Shown one piece after another: positions 7,914 through 15,001 of a DNA stretch of 32,404 bases. This stretch comes from DATBAK01 sp036787815 (GTDB lineage Bacteria > Actinomycetota > Acidimicrobiia > IMCC26256 > PALSA-610). The stretch spans positions 1 through 32,404 of the forward strand of contig DAIQOP010000006.1 in NCBI GenBank assembly GCA_036787815.1, in the 5' to 3' direction. Positions within the stretch are counted from its first letter, which is position 1. Every line of letters starts with the position of its first letter. The notes beneath the pieces were generated by a model. That model was not told where the DNA came from. It saw only the letters and a program-made list of their open reading frames with translations, and did no database searches. Made by a program: the position numbers and the translations under genes.

Positions 7914-7988
7914 ATGACTATCGGTGTTGGCACCCTCGTCGTGATCCTCTTGATCGTGTTGATCATCTATTTCGTCCGTCGCGCGTAG
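7914..7988 (+). CDS. Single-span membrane micropeptide (24 aa)
   Basis: ATG 7914 opens a 24-codon ORF: a short polar start (MTIGVG), one strongly hydrophobic stretch (TLVVILLIVLIIYFV) and a positive end RRA, then TAG. AAAGG lies about 9 bases upstream. Base use is unusually AT-rich for the region, because of the Ile/Leu codons. It is 55 bp downstream of the csbD-like gene on the same strand, so it may be co-expressed in stress. The topology would put the Arg-Arg end in the cytoplasm. I do not recognise a family and the function is unknown. Confidence 0.6.
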   Translation: MTIGVGTLVVILLIVLIIYFVRRA

Positions 7989-8003
7989 GCGTCTCGCCGG
8001 ACC

Positions 8004-9689
8004 CTAGAAGTTGGTGATCGCGCCCTTCTCGGCGCCTTGGGCGAGCTTGGCGTACTTGGCGAGGAAGCCACTCGTGTAGAGCGGTTCGGGCAGCTTCCAG
8101 TCCTTGCGGCGCGACTCGAGCTCGGCGTCCGACACCATCACGTCGAGGGTATAGGTGTCGGCGTCGATCACGATGCGGTCGCCGTCGCGCACGAACGCGA
8201 TCGGACCGCCGTCGACGGCCTCGGGCGCGACATGGCCGACGCAGAATCCCTGCGTGCCACCGGAGAAGCGACCGTCGGTCACGAGCGCCGCGTCGGTGCC
8301 CCGGCCCGCGCCCTTCATCGCACCGGTCACCGCGAGCATCTCGCGCATGCCCGGCCCGCCCTTCGGCCCTTCGTAGCGGATCACGACGACGTCGCCGGGC
8401 TTGATCTTGCCGGCGATGATCTCGTCCATCGCCGCGACCTCGCCGTCGAAGACACGCGCGGTGCCCTCGAAACGGGGCGTGTCGATACCCGCGACCTTGA
8501 CCACCGAGCCCTTCGGCGCGAGCGAGCCGGTGAGGATGGCGAGGCCGCCCTGCGCGTGGATCGGCTCCGCGAGCCGGTGCACGACGATGCCATCGGGCTT
8601 CGGCGGCTTCAGTGCAGCCAGGTTCTCGGCCACGGTGGCGCCGGTGACGGTGAGGCAATCGCCGTTGAGCAGACCCGCCTCGAGCAGCATCTGCATGACG
8701 ACCGGCACACCGCCGATACCGTCGAGATCGGTCATGTGGAACTTGCCGTGCGGCTTCATGTCGGCGACGTGCGGCACGCGCGCGCCGATGCGGTTGAAGT
8801 CGTCGAGCTCGAGCTCGACGCGCGCCTCGTGCGCGATCGCCAACAGGTGCAGCACCGCGTTGGTCGAACCTCCCAGCGCCATCGTGACCGCGATCGCGTT
8901 CTCGAACGCCTCCTTCGTCATGATCTGACGGGGCCGGAGATCGAGCTCGAGCAGGCGCATGACCGCGCGACCACTCTCGAACGCGAAGTCGTCACGGCGA
9001 CGATCGACCGCGGGAGCCGACGCGCTCCCCGGCAACGACATGCCGAGCGCCTCGCCGATCGACGCCATCGTGTTCGCCGTGAACATCCCCGCACACGACC
9101 CTTCGGTCGGGCACGCGCGCCGCTCGATCTCTCCGAGCTCGTTCTCGGTGAGCGTGCCCGCCGCGCACGCGCCGACGGCCTCGAACACGCTGACGATGTC
9201 GAGCGCCTGATCGCGCCAGTGGCCGGGGAGGATCGAGCCTCCGTAGAGGAACACCGACGGCACGTTGAGCCGGGCCGCGGCCATGAGCATGCCCGGCAGG
9301 CTCTTGTCGCAGCCGGCGAGCGTGACCACCGCGTCGAACCGCTCCGAGTGCACGACGCATTCGACCGAGTCGGCGATGATCTCGCGGCTCACGAGCGACC
9401 CGCGCATGCCCTCGTGGCCCATCGAGATGCCGTCGGACACCGCGATGGTGACGAACTCGAACGGGAACCCGCCTGCGTCGCGCACCCCCTCCTTGGCCCG
9501 CTTGGCGAGGCGGTCGAGGGGCATGTTGCAGGGGGTCACCTCGTTCCACGACGACGCCACGCCCACCTGCGAGCTGCCCCAGTCGGCGTCGGTCATCCCG
9601 ACCGCCCGGAGCATCGCGCGGGCCGGCGCCCGACCCCTGCCCTCGGTCACCTCGCGGCTGCGCTGCTTCATATCCGGTTTGTCGGTCAT
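8004..9689 (-). CDS. ilvD: Dihydroxy-acid dehydratase
   Basis: An iron-sulfur dehydratase turning dihydroxyisovalerate and dihydroxymethylvalerate into the 2-oxoacids that precede valine and isoleucine. It has 561 residues. The three cluster cysteines are in EVTPCNMPL, LAGCDKSLPG and CPTEGSCAGMF. The C-terminal substrate/metal part includes GPKGGPGMREM, DGRFSGGTQGFCVGHVAPEA and the closing GAITNF. The start at 9689 is taken from the ORF. Met7 at 9671 is a possible alternative; neither has a good Shine-Dalgarno. It is separated from ilvBNC by about 3.3 kb of unrelated genes and preceded by the 71-bp repeat array, which occupies where its promoter should be. Confidence 0.96.
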   Translation of the reverse strand: MTDKPDMKQRSREVTEGRGRAPARAMLRAVGMTDADWGSSQVGVASSWNEVTPCNMPLDRLAKRAKEGVRDAGGFPFEFVTIAVSDGISMGHEGMRGSLVSREIIADSVECVVHSERFDAVVTLAGCDKSLPGMLMAAARLNVPSVFLYGGSILPGHWRDQALDIVSVFEAVGACAAGTLTENELGEIERRACPTEGSCAGMFTANTMASIGEALGMSLPGSASAPAVDRRRDDFAFESGRAVMRLLELDLRPRQIMTKEAFENAIAVTMALGGSTNAVLHLLAIAHEARVELELDDFNRIGARVPHVADMKPHGKFHMTDLDGIGGVPVVMQMLLEAGLLNGDCLTVTGATVAENLAALKPPKPDGIVVHRLAEPIHAQGGLAILTGSLAPKGSVVKVAGIDTPRFEGTARVFDGEVAAMDEIIAGKIKPGDVVVIRYEGPKGGPGMREMLAVTGAMKGAGRGTDAALVTDGRFSGGTQGFCVGHVAPEAVDGGPIAFVRDGDRIVIDADTYTLDVMVSDAELESRRKDWKLPEPLYTSGFLAKYAKLAQGAEKGAITNF

Positions 9690-9713
9690 GCGGATCAGCG
9701 TACGCGCGTCTCA

Positions 9714-10176
9714 TATCTACGGCCGCATACGCATACGCATGCGCTTCGCCGTCTGCCTCGCTCTCGGCACGGCCGCTGCGTCTGCTCCGCCATCTACGGT
9801 CGCATACGCATGCTCCTCGCCGTCTGCCTCGCTCTCGGCACGGCCGCTGCGTCTGCTCCGCCATCTACGGTCGCATACGCATGCTCCTCGCCGTCTGCCT
9901 CGCTCTCGGCACGGCCGCTGCGTCTGCTCCGCCATCTACGGTCGCATACGNNNNNNNNNNNNNNNNNNNNNNNNNNNNNNNNNNNNNNNNNNNNNNNNNN
10001 NNNNNNNNNNNNNNNNNNNNNNNNNNNNNNNNNNNNNNNNNNNNNNNNNNACGCATGCGCTTCGCGGTTTGCCTCGCTCTCGGCACGGCCGCTGCGTCTG
10101 CTCCGCCATCTACGGTCGCATACGCATGCGCTTCGCGGTTTGCCTCGCTCTCGGCACGGCCGCTGCGTCTGCTCCG
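9714..10176. repeat. 71-bp tandem repeat array A between ilvD and the M14 peptidase
   Basis: This fills most of the 492-bp gap between two divergent genes. Head-to-tail copies start at 9791, 9862, 9933 (cut by the N gap) and 10107, with a first variant copy at 9714-9790 carrying an extra CATACG and a partial copy at 10051-10106. The period is exactly 71 bp. Copies fall into subtypes at one place: GCGCTTCGCCGTCTG, GCTCCTCGCCGTCTG (identical in two units) and GCGCTTCGCGGTTTG (after the gap). There are no unique spacers, so this is not a CRISPR. Since 71 is not a multiple of 3, each copy shifts frame, which argues against a repeat-coded protein. True copy number is hidden by the gap. Confidence 0.95.
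9951..10050. other. Assembly gap (100 N) inside repeat array A
   Basis: A run of exactly 100 N, the conventional placeholder for a gap of unknown size. Sequence on both sides is the same 71-bp repeat, so the missing part is very probably more copies. Confidence 0.98.
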
Positions 10177-10181
10177 AACGC

Positions 10182-11891
10182 ATGGGTAGCCTCGATCTCG
10201 TGGACGATCTGCGGTTCGACAAGCTGTACCGGTACGACGAGCTGATGGCGGCCCTCGACACATTGGCCGCGGCCCGGCCCGATCTCGTGACCCTCGAGAG
10301 CATCGGCCGCTCGCACGAAGGCCGCGACGTCCGGCTCGCGACCGTCACCAACTCCGCGACCGGGCCGCACGACGAGAAGCCGGCGATCTGGGTCGACGCC
10401 AACATCCACGCGACCGAGGTCACCGGGTCGACCGCCGCGCTGCACCTTCTGCACCACCTCGTCACCGGGCACGGCCGCGACGAACGGATCACCCGCGCGG
10501 TCGACACCCGCACCTTCTACGTCGTGCCGCGCGTGAATCCCGACGGGGTCGAGCTCGCGCTCGCAACGCCCCCGACCTACCTCCGGTCGAGCGTCCGCCG
10601 CTGGCCCCGGACCGACGATCCCGACGGGCTGACCGAGGGCGATGTCGACGGCGACGGCCGGGTGCTCACGATGCGGGTAGTCGACGCGAACGGCGCCTGG
10701 AAGCCGGCGCCCGAGGATCCGCGGTTGATGGTGCCGCGTGCACCCGACGAGGACGGCCCCGGGCCGTACTACCGCCTCGTCGCCGAGGGCACGATCCACA
10801 ACTACGACGGCGTCCTCGTGCCGAACGCGGACGACCCGCGCTCGCTCGACCTCAATCGCAACTTCCCGGTGAACTGGCGGACCGAGGGCGAGCAGCAGGG
10901 CGCGGGTCCGTTCCCGTCATCGGAGCCCGAGGTGCACACGATCATGACGGCCGTGAGCGCGCGGCCGAACATCTGCGCCTACTTCGCGCACCACACCTTC
11001 AGCGCCGTGATCCTCCGCCCCTACGACGACCGGGCCGACGACCAGTTCCCCACCGCCGACCTGCGGCTCTACAACGAGTTGGGCAAGCAGGCCACCGCGA
11101 TCACCGGCTACAAGTCGCTGTCGGTGTTCCACGACTTCCGCTACGACCCCAAAGACGTGATCACCGGCGCGGCCGACATGTGGGCCTACGAGCACGTCGG
11201 CGTGTTCGGATGGACGACCGAGTTCTGGAGCCCGCTCCCGCGGGCCGGGATCACCGACTACCACTACGTGAACTGGTTCGCCGACCACCCGATCGCCGAC
11301 GACCTCGCACTGCTTGCCTGGAACGACGACGCGCTCGGTGGCCGGGGATTCGTCGACTGGTACCCGTTCGAGCATCCGCAGCTCGGCCCGGTCGAGCTCG
11401 GCGGCTGGGACTCGTTCCACGTATGGGTCAACGCGCCGCCCGAGTTCATGGAGGCGGAGATCGCGCCGCACAGCGACTTCCACGTCTTCACCGCGCTCGT
11501 GACCCCGCGATTGCGGATCCGGCTCGCCGACGCGCGCCACCTCGGGGAAACGACGTGGCTCGTGCGGGTCGCGGTCGAGAACGACGGCTGGCTCGCGACC
11601 AACGTGACCGAGAAGGCCAAGGAGAAGAAGCTCGTTCGGCCCGTGGAGGCCCTGATCGGGCTGCCCGACGGCGCCCGACTCGCGAGCGGAACCGAGCGGA
11701 TCGAGCTGGGGCAGCTCGCCGGCCGCAGCCGGGTCCGGTCGATGGTCGAAGACTTCGGCGCGGTCAGCGATCCGACGGCCGATCGGGCCAAGGCCGAATG
11801 GATCGTCGAAGCGGCCGCGGGCACCACGGTCGAGATCACCGCCCGTCACCCGCGTGCGGGAGTGGTGCGCACCACCGTCACGCTTTCCTGA
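10182..11891 (+). CDS. M14-family zinc metallocarboxypeptidase
   Basis: A 569-residue peptidase of the carboxypeptidase A/M14 superfamily. The zinc motif HxxE is H76-A-T-E79 in VDANIHATEVTGS. RVNPDGVE and DLNRNFPVNW form the substrate-binding part. A later His in YFAHHTF can be the third zinc ligand, and GWTTEFWSP holds the probable catalytic Glu. The last 150 residues look like an added beta domain. There is no signal peptide at the chosen ATG 10182, so the protein may be cytosolic. No Shine-Dalgarno is visible: repeat array A ends five bases before the ATG, so the gene's promoter must lie in the array or the message is leaderless. The natural peptide substrate is unknown. Confidence 0.88.
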   Translation: MGSLDLVDDLRFDKLYRYDELMAALDTLAAARPDLVTLESIGRSHEGRDVRLATVTNSATGPHDEKPAIWVDANIHATEVTGSTAALHLLHHLVTGHGRDERITRAVDTRTFYVVPRVNPDGVELALATPPTYLRSSVRRWPRTDDPDGLTEGDVDGDGRVLTMRVVDANGAWKPAPEDPRLMVPRAPDEDGPGPYYRLVAEGTIHNYDGVLVPNADDPRSLDLNRNFPVNWRTEGEQQGAGPFPSSEPEVHTIMTAVSARPNICAYFAHHTFSAVILRPYDDRADDQFPTADLRLYNELGKQATAITGYKSLSVFHDFRYDPKDVITGAADMWAYEHVGVFGWTTEFWSPLPRAGITDYHYVNWFADHPIADDLALLAWNDDALGGRGFVDWYPFEHPQLGPVELGGWDSFHVWVNAPPEFMEAEIAPHSDFHVFTALVTPRLRIRLADARHLGETTWLVRVAVENDGWLATNVTEKAKEKKLVRPVEALIGLPDGARLASGTERIELGQLAGRSRVRSMVEDFGAVSDPTADRAKAEWIVEAAAGTTVEITARHPRAGVVRTTVTLS

Positions 11892-11964
11892 GCTCGCCGG
11901 TTCCCGAGCTCGACCAATACCGGCGCCGCTTCACTTCGAGCGCCGCGCCGCCCGATACAGGAGG

Positions 11965-12504
11965 GTGGACCGACACTTCGCCGCCGCGTTGTCGGCGTCG
12001 GCGCAGCCTGGACCGGGCCGCTCGCGGGCGTTCGAGCACCTCCTCCGACCGTTGATCTTCCCCTTGCGCCGCTACCTGCGCGCGCAGGTGGGCAACGCGG
12101 CCGACGACCTCGTCGACGAGGTGCTGCTCGCGGCGTACGAGCACATCGATCGCTTCCACGGCACCGAGTCGCAGTTCCGGTCGTGGATCTTCACGATCGC
12201 GCACAACCAGGCGGTCGATCACCACCGGCGGCGGCGCGAGGAGCAACCGCTCGACGGCATCGTCGCCCGCCGGGCCGCCGACGACACCGAGGCCGAGGCC
12301 CTCTCGCGCGTCTCCGAGGGCGAGCTGCGCGAGATGCTCGCCGATCTCGCCCCGGCCCAGCGCCAGGTGCTGCTCCTGCGGCTCGTCGCCGACCTGAGCA
12401 TCGAGCAGACGGCTGCCGTGCTCGGCCGCAGCACCGGAGCGGTCAAGGCCCTCCAGCACCGCGCCGTCGAGGCCGCCCGTCGACGGATCGTCGACGGCCC
12501 GTAA
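11965..12504 (+). CDS. RNA polymerase ECF-type sigma-70 factor
   Basis: About 179 residues with the two ECF regions. Sigma-2 (FEHLLRPLIFPLRRYLRAQV to QFRSWIFTIAHNQAVDHHRR) binds core polymerase and the -10 element. Sigma-4 (LADLAPAQRQVLLLRLVADL to AVLGRSTGAVKALQHRA) holds the -35-binding helix-turn-helix. The start is uncertain: GTG 11965 directly abuts AGGAGG, leaving no spacing, and the frame is open further upstream into the peptidase gene. TTG 11989 is another option. No anti-sigma gene follows. The next gene, 61 bp on, encodes an exported repeat protein that could be its target or partner. Confidence 0.88.
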   Translation: MDRHFAAALSASAQPGPGRSRAFEHLLRPLIFPLRRYLRAQVGNAADDLVDEVLLAAYEHIDRFHGTESQFRSWIFTIAHNQAVDHHRRRREEQPLDGIVARRAADDTEAEALSRVSEGELREMLADLAPAQRQVLLLRLVADLSIEQTAAVLGRSTGAVKALQHRAVEAARRRIVDGP

Positions 12505-12565
12505 GATTGCCCGTGCCGTGACTGGCGCGGGCCGGCGCCGGGCGGACCGTGGGACGGGGGGCATC

Positions 12566-14029
12566 GTGGCACGAGACCGATCAGCAGATCGGCGGCGCGT
12601 GCGGCTCACACCGTCTCGCGCGGTCGTGGCGCTCGTCGTCGGGGCGGTGTTCGCGAGCGGCTTCGTGTCGACGGCGCCGGTCTCGGCGGCCGGCGCGAGC
12701 AGGCTGCGGGCCGACGCCTCCCCGAACGGACCTGCCGTCACCCTGTCGTTCGGTGTGGGAGGCGTAACCGGGGTCGTCTCGTTCATGGGCCTGTCGGGGC
12801 AACCGGTCTCGATCGCGACCGGTGACGGGACGTTCGCCGCCGCGTGCGACGTCCAGCTCCGCGTGTTCGCCCCCGACGGCACCGGCGTGACCGGTCCGGT
12901 GTGTGCCGGCACGAGCGCCTCGGTCGGACCGTTGGTACTCGGCGCCGACGGCACGTACAAGGTGAAGCTCGTCGCGGGCGCGTCGGCGACCGGCACGCTG
13001 CGCGTCGCGGTCACCAGCACCGGATCGATCGCGAGCATCACACCGAATGCGAAGAAGATACGGATCGCCATCACCGCGCCGCATCAGGTCGCGCGGTTCG
13101 GCTTCCTGGCCCGGGCCGGAGAGCGCTACAGCGCGCTCGCGACCAACGGTGACGTCGCGCCGAGATGCCGGATCGCGCTGTCGATCGTCGATGCCGGCGG
13201 AACGCACCTCAGCGCGTCGAAGTGCGTCGGCGCGCCGTCGTCGGGGTTCATCGACGTCGTCACGATCCCGACCGACGGCATCTACTACCTGCGAGCGTCC
13301 GAGCGCGACGGCAGCGCGATCCCCGCCTCGTTCCGCGCCCAGGTCTTCCGGGTCGTCGACGTGTCCAGACCCATCACCGCCGACGGGACTCCGGACGCGC
13401 TCACGATCCGCACGCCCGGCCAACGGGCCCTGTACCACTTTGCCGGTACGACCGGGCAACGGGTCTCGGTCCTGCTCCCCGACTACCGGATCGGCGACGG
13501 CTGCTACATCGACCTCGTCCGCCCGGACGGCAGCCAACTCGCGTCGACGAGCTGCTTCGTCGTCAACCCGAGCTTCCTCGACGCGACCGCGCTCGACGCG
13601 ACCGGCACCTGGACGGTCATCATCGACCCCGACGGGCAAGGACCGTGGGTCGGCACCACGACGGTGCAAGTCTTCACGGTCACCGACATCGACAGCCCGA
13701 TCACGGTCGGGCAGCCGGAAACGGCGTCGTTCACGATCCCGGGCCAGAACGCGTTCCTCAGGTTCGAGGGCACGTCGGGCGACCAGCGCACGATCGTCGT
13801 CACCAACATCTCGATGACCGACGGCTTGTTCGACGTCGTCGTCGTGAAGCCCGACGGCTTCATCCTCGACGGCGTGGAGCACGGCTACGTCGGCGCGAAC
13901 TTCAACGTCGTGCTCGACGAGACCGGAACGTTCACCGTTCTCGTGAACCCCGGATGGGCGCAGACCGGCGACGTGAGTGTCGCCGTCGACGCGACGGCGG
14001 CGAAGAGCCACGCGCGACACACGCGCTGA
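12566..14029 (+). CDS. Exported four-repeat beta-domain protein
   Basis: GTG 12566 after GGGGGG gives an Arg-rich start, a hydrophobic core (AVVALVVGAVFASGFV) and a likely signal-peptidase site near VSAAGA. The mature part is about four copies of a roughly 105-residue beta-rich repeat, each with a central (D)xxVxxPDG-like strand and a GxY/GTW end, similar in style to bacterial pre-peptidase C-terminal domains. The first three copies have a cysteine pair 17-20 residues apart (ACDVQ...PVCAG; RCRIA...KCVG; GCYID...SCFV) that could form a disulfide. The fourth lacks both. There is no membrane anchor or LPxTG, so it is secreted or loosely wall-bound. No enzyme motif is seen. A longer start at GTG 12518 is less fitting. 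It ends 8 bp from the convergent regulator. Confidence 0.8.
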   Translation: MARDRSADRRRVRLTPSRAVVALVVGAVFASGFVSTAPVSAAGASRLRADASPNGPAVTLSFGVGGVTGVVSFMGLSGQPVSIATGDGTFAAACDVQLRVFAPDGTGVTGPVCAGTSASVGPLVLGADGTYKVKLVAGASATGTLRVAVTSTGSIASITPNAKKIRIAITAPHQVARFGFLARAGERYSALATNGDVAPRCRIALSIVDAGGTHLSASKCVGAPSSGFIDVVTIPTDGIYYLRASERDGSAIPASFRAQVFRVVDVSRPITADGTPDALTIRTPGQRALYHFAGTTGQRVSVLLPDYRIGDGCYIDLVRPDGSQLASTSCFVVNPSFLDATALDATGTWTVIIDPDGQGPWVGTTTVQVFTVTDIDSPITVGQPETASFTIPGQNAFLRFEGTSGDQRTIVVTNISMTDGLFDVVVVKPDGFILDGVEHGYVGANFNVVLDETGTFTVLVNPGWAQTGDVSVAVDATAAKSHARHTR

Positions 14030-14037
14030 TCGGCGAC

Positions 14038-14898
14038 CTACTCCTCGACGAGATCGGTGCCGGCGCGCCAGCTCGCTTCGACGGCGTCGAGCCTGCCGGT
14101 CGCGCTGCGGCGCAGGCGGGCCGCGACCGCGGCGATGAGCGCGTGCACCAACGACATCGCACCGACGACGCTGTCGAAGGGACCGACGCCGCGCGCGGAG
14201 ACGACGAACGTGAGCGCGGCCCGTTCCGCAAGGGGTGAGAGCCGCCCGTCGGTGAGTGCGATCAGCGTCGCGCCGGTGTCGGCCGCGCGCGCCGTCGCCT
14301 CGAGCAGCCACCGCTCGTAGCGGCGGAGATCGAAGACGATGACCACATCGAGCGGCTCGACCCGCACGAGGTCGCGCGACACCTTCACGGGCGTGCCGGT
14401 GATCTGGAACACGCCGTCGCGCAGGAGGTCGAGCTGGCCGGCGAGCAGTTGCCCCGCACCACCGGAGACCTCGCTCGCGATCACGAACACGCGGCGGCGC
14501 CGATCGGAGAGCAGGTCGATCGCAGTACGGAAGTCGACCGCATCCACCTCGCCGAGCGTCGAACGCACGTTGTCGAGGTCGGCCGCGAGCGTGCGCCCGA
14601 TCACGTCACTGAGCGGGCGCTCGCGAATGCGTTGCGTCGCCGGCCGGAGCTGGTCGGCGATCTCTTCCTGCACGGTGGCCTGGAGCTCGACGAAGCCCTC
14701 GAACCCGAGCTTCGCGGCAAAGCGCAGCACCGTCGGGCCGCTCGACCCCGAGATCTCGGCCAACTGCGCGACCGTGCCGAACGCGACGACCTTCGGATCG
14801 GAGATGACGGCCTCGGCCACCCGGCGCTCCGACGGCGTGAACCGGTTCGCGGCGTCGGCGATGAGGTCGAGGACGGGGCGGCGGCCCGTCGGCGTCAT
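14038..14898 (-). CDS. RpiR-family transcriptional regulator (HTH + SIS domain)
   Basis: A 286-residue regulator. The N-terminal RpiR helix-turn-helix covers roughly residues 10-80, with NRFTPSERRVAEAVISDP and VAQLAEISGSSGPTVLRFAA as recognition region. The C-terminal SIS domain (about 120-260; RRVFVIASEVSGGAGQLLAG, ATLIALTDGRLSPLAERA) normally binds a phosphosugar or related ligand. ATG 14898 follows GGAGGG. It is divergent from the aldehyde dehydrogenase operon beginning at 15002, with only 103 bp between, so it most likely controls that operon and itself. Other members regulate both sugar and amino-acid catabolism, so the effector cannot be named. Confidence 0.9.
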   Translation of the reverse strand: MTPTGRRPVLDLIADAANRFTPSERRVAEAVISDPKVVAFGTVAQLAEISGSSGPTVLRFAAKLGFEGFVELQATVQEEIADQLRPATQRIRERPLSDVIGRTLAADLDNVRSTLGEVDAVDFRTAIDLLSDRRRRVFVIASEVSGGAGQLLAGQLDLLRDGVFQITGTPVKVSRDLVRVEPLDVVIVFDLRRYERWLLEATARAADTGATLIALTDGRLSPLAERAALTFVVSARGVGPFDSVVGAMSLVHALIAAVAARLRRSATGRLDAVEASWRAGTDLVEE

Positions 14899-14950
14899 GG
14901 TCCCTCCAGGAGCATGCCCGCAGGCATCCGGCGGACTCCCAACCGGCACG

Positions 14951-14986
14951 CTCGGAACATACGTTACAATAGTTTCGTCGCTCCGG
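14951..14986 (+). promoter_or_regulatory. AT-rich promoter/operator candidate of the catabolic operon
   Basis: In the 103-bp divergent spacer one short stretch is AT-rich against a GC-rich background: GGAACATACGTTACAATAG. TACAAT at 14965-14970 is a plausible -10 for the operon, about 30 bp before the AGGAGG of the first gene. A matching -35 is weak. The RpiR regulator probably binds here, but no clear inverted repeat is visible. Confidence 0.35.
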
Positions 14987-15001
14987 AACAGGAGGTACGC
15001 C

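Noticed and set aside
7914..7988. Toxin of a type I toxin-antitoxin pair
   Set aside because: Size and hydrophobicity fit, but I see no antisense RNA promoter or repeat. Kept as an uncharacterised membrane peptide.
9714..10176. CRISPR array
   Set aside because: Copies abut head to tail with no unique spacers, the unit is 71 bp, and no cas genes are near.
9717..10263. Repeat-coded proteins on either strand of array A
   Set aside because: The unit is not a multiple of three, so the frame changes every copy. Predicted peptides are Arg-rich and have no common frame in the copies.
8037..11891. A 1284-codon plus-strand frame covering ilvD antisense, array A and the peptidase
   Set aside because: It is open only because of high GC and the N run. 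The real peptidase starts at 10182 and ilvD is on the other strand.
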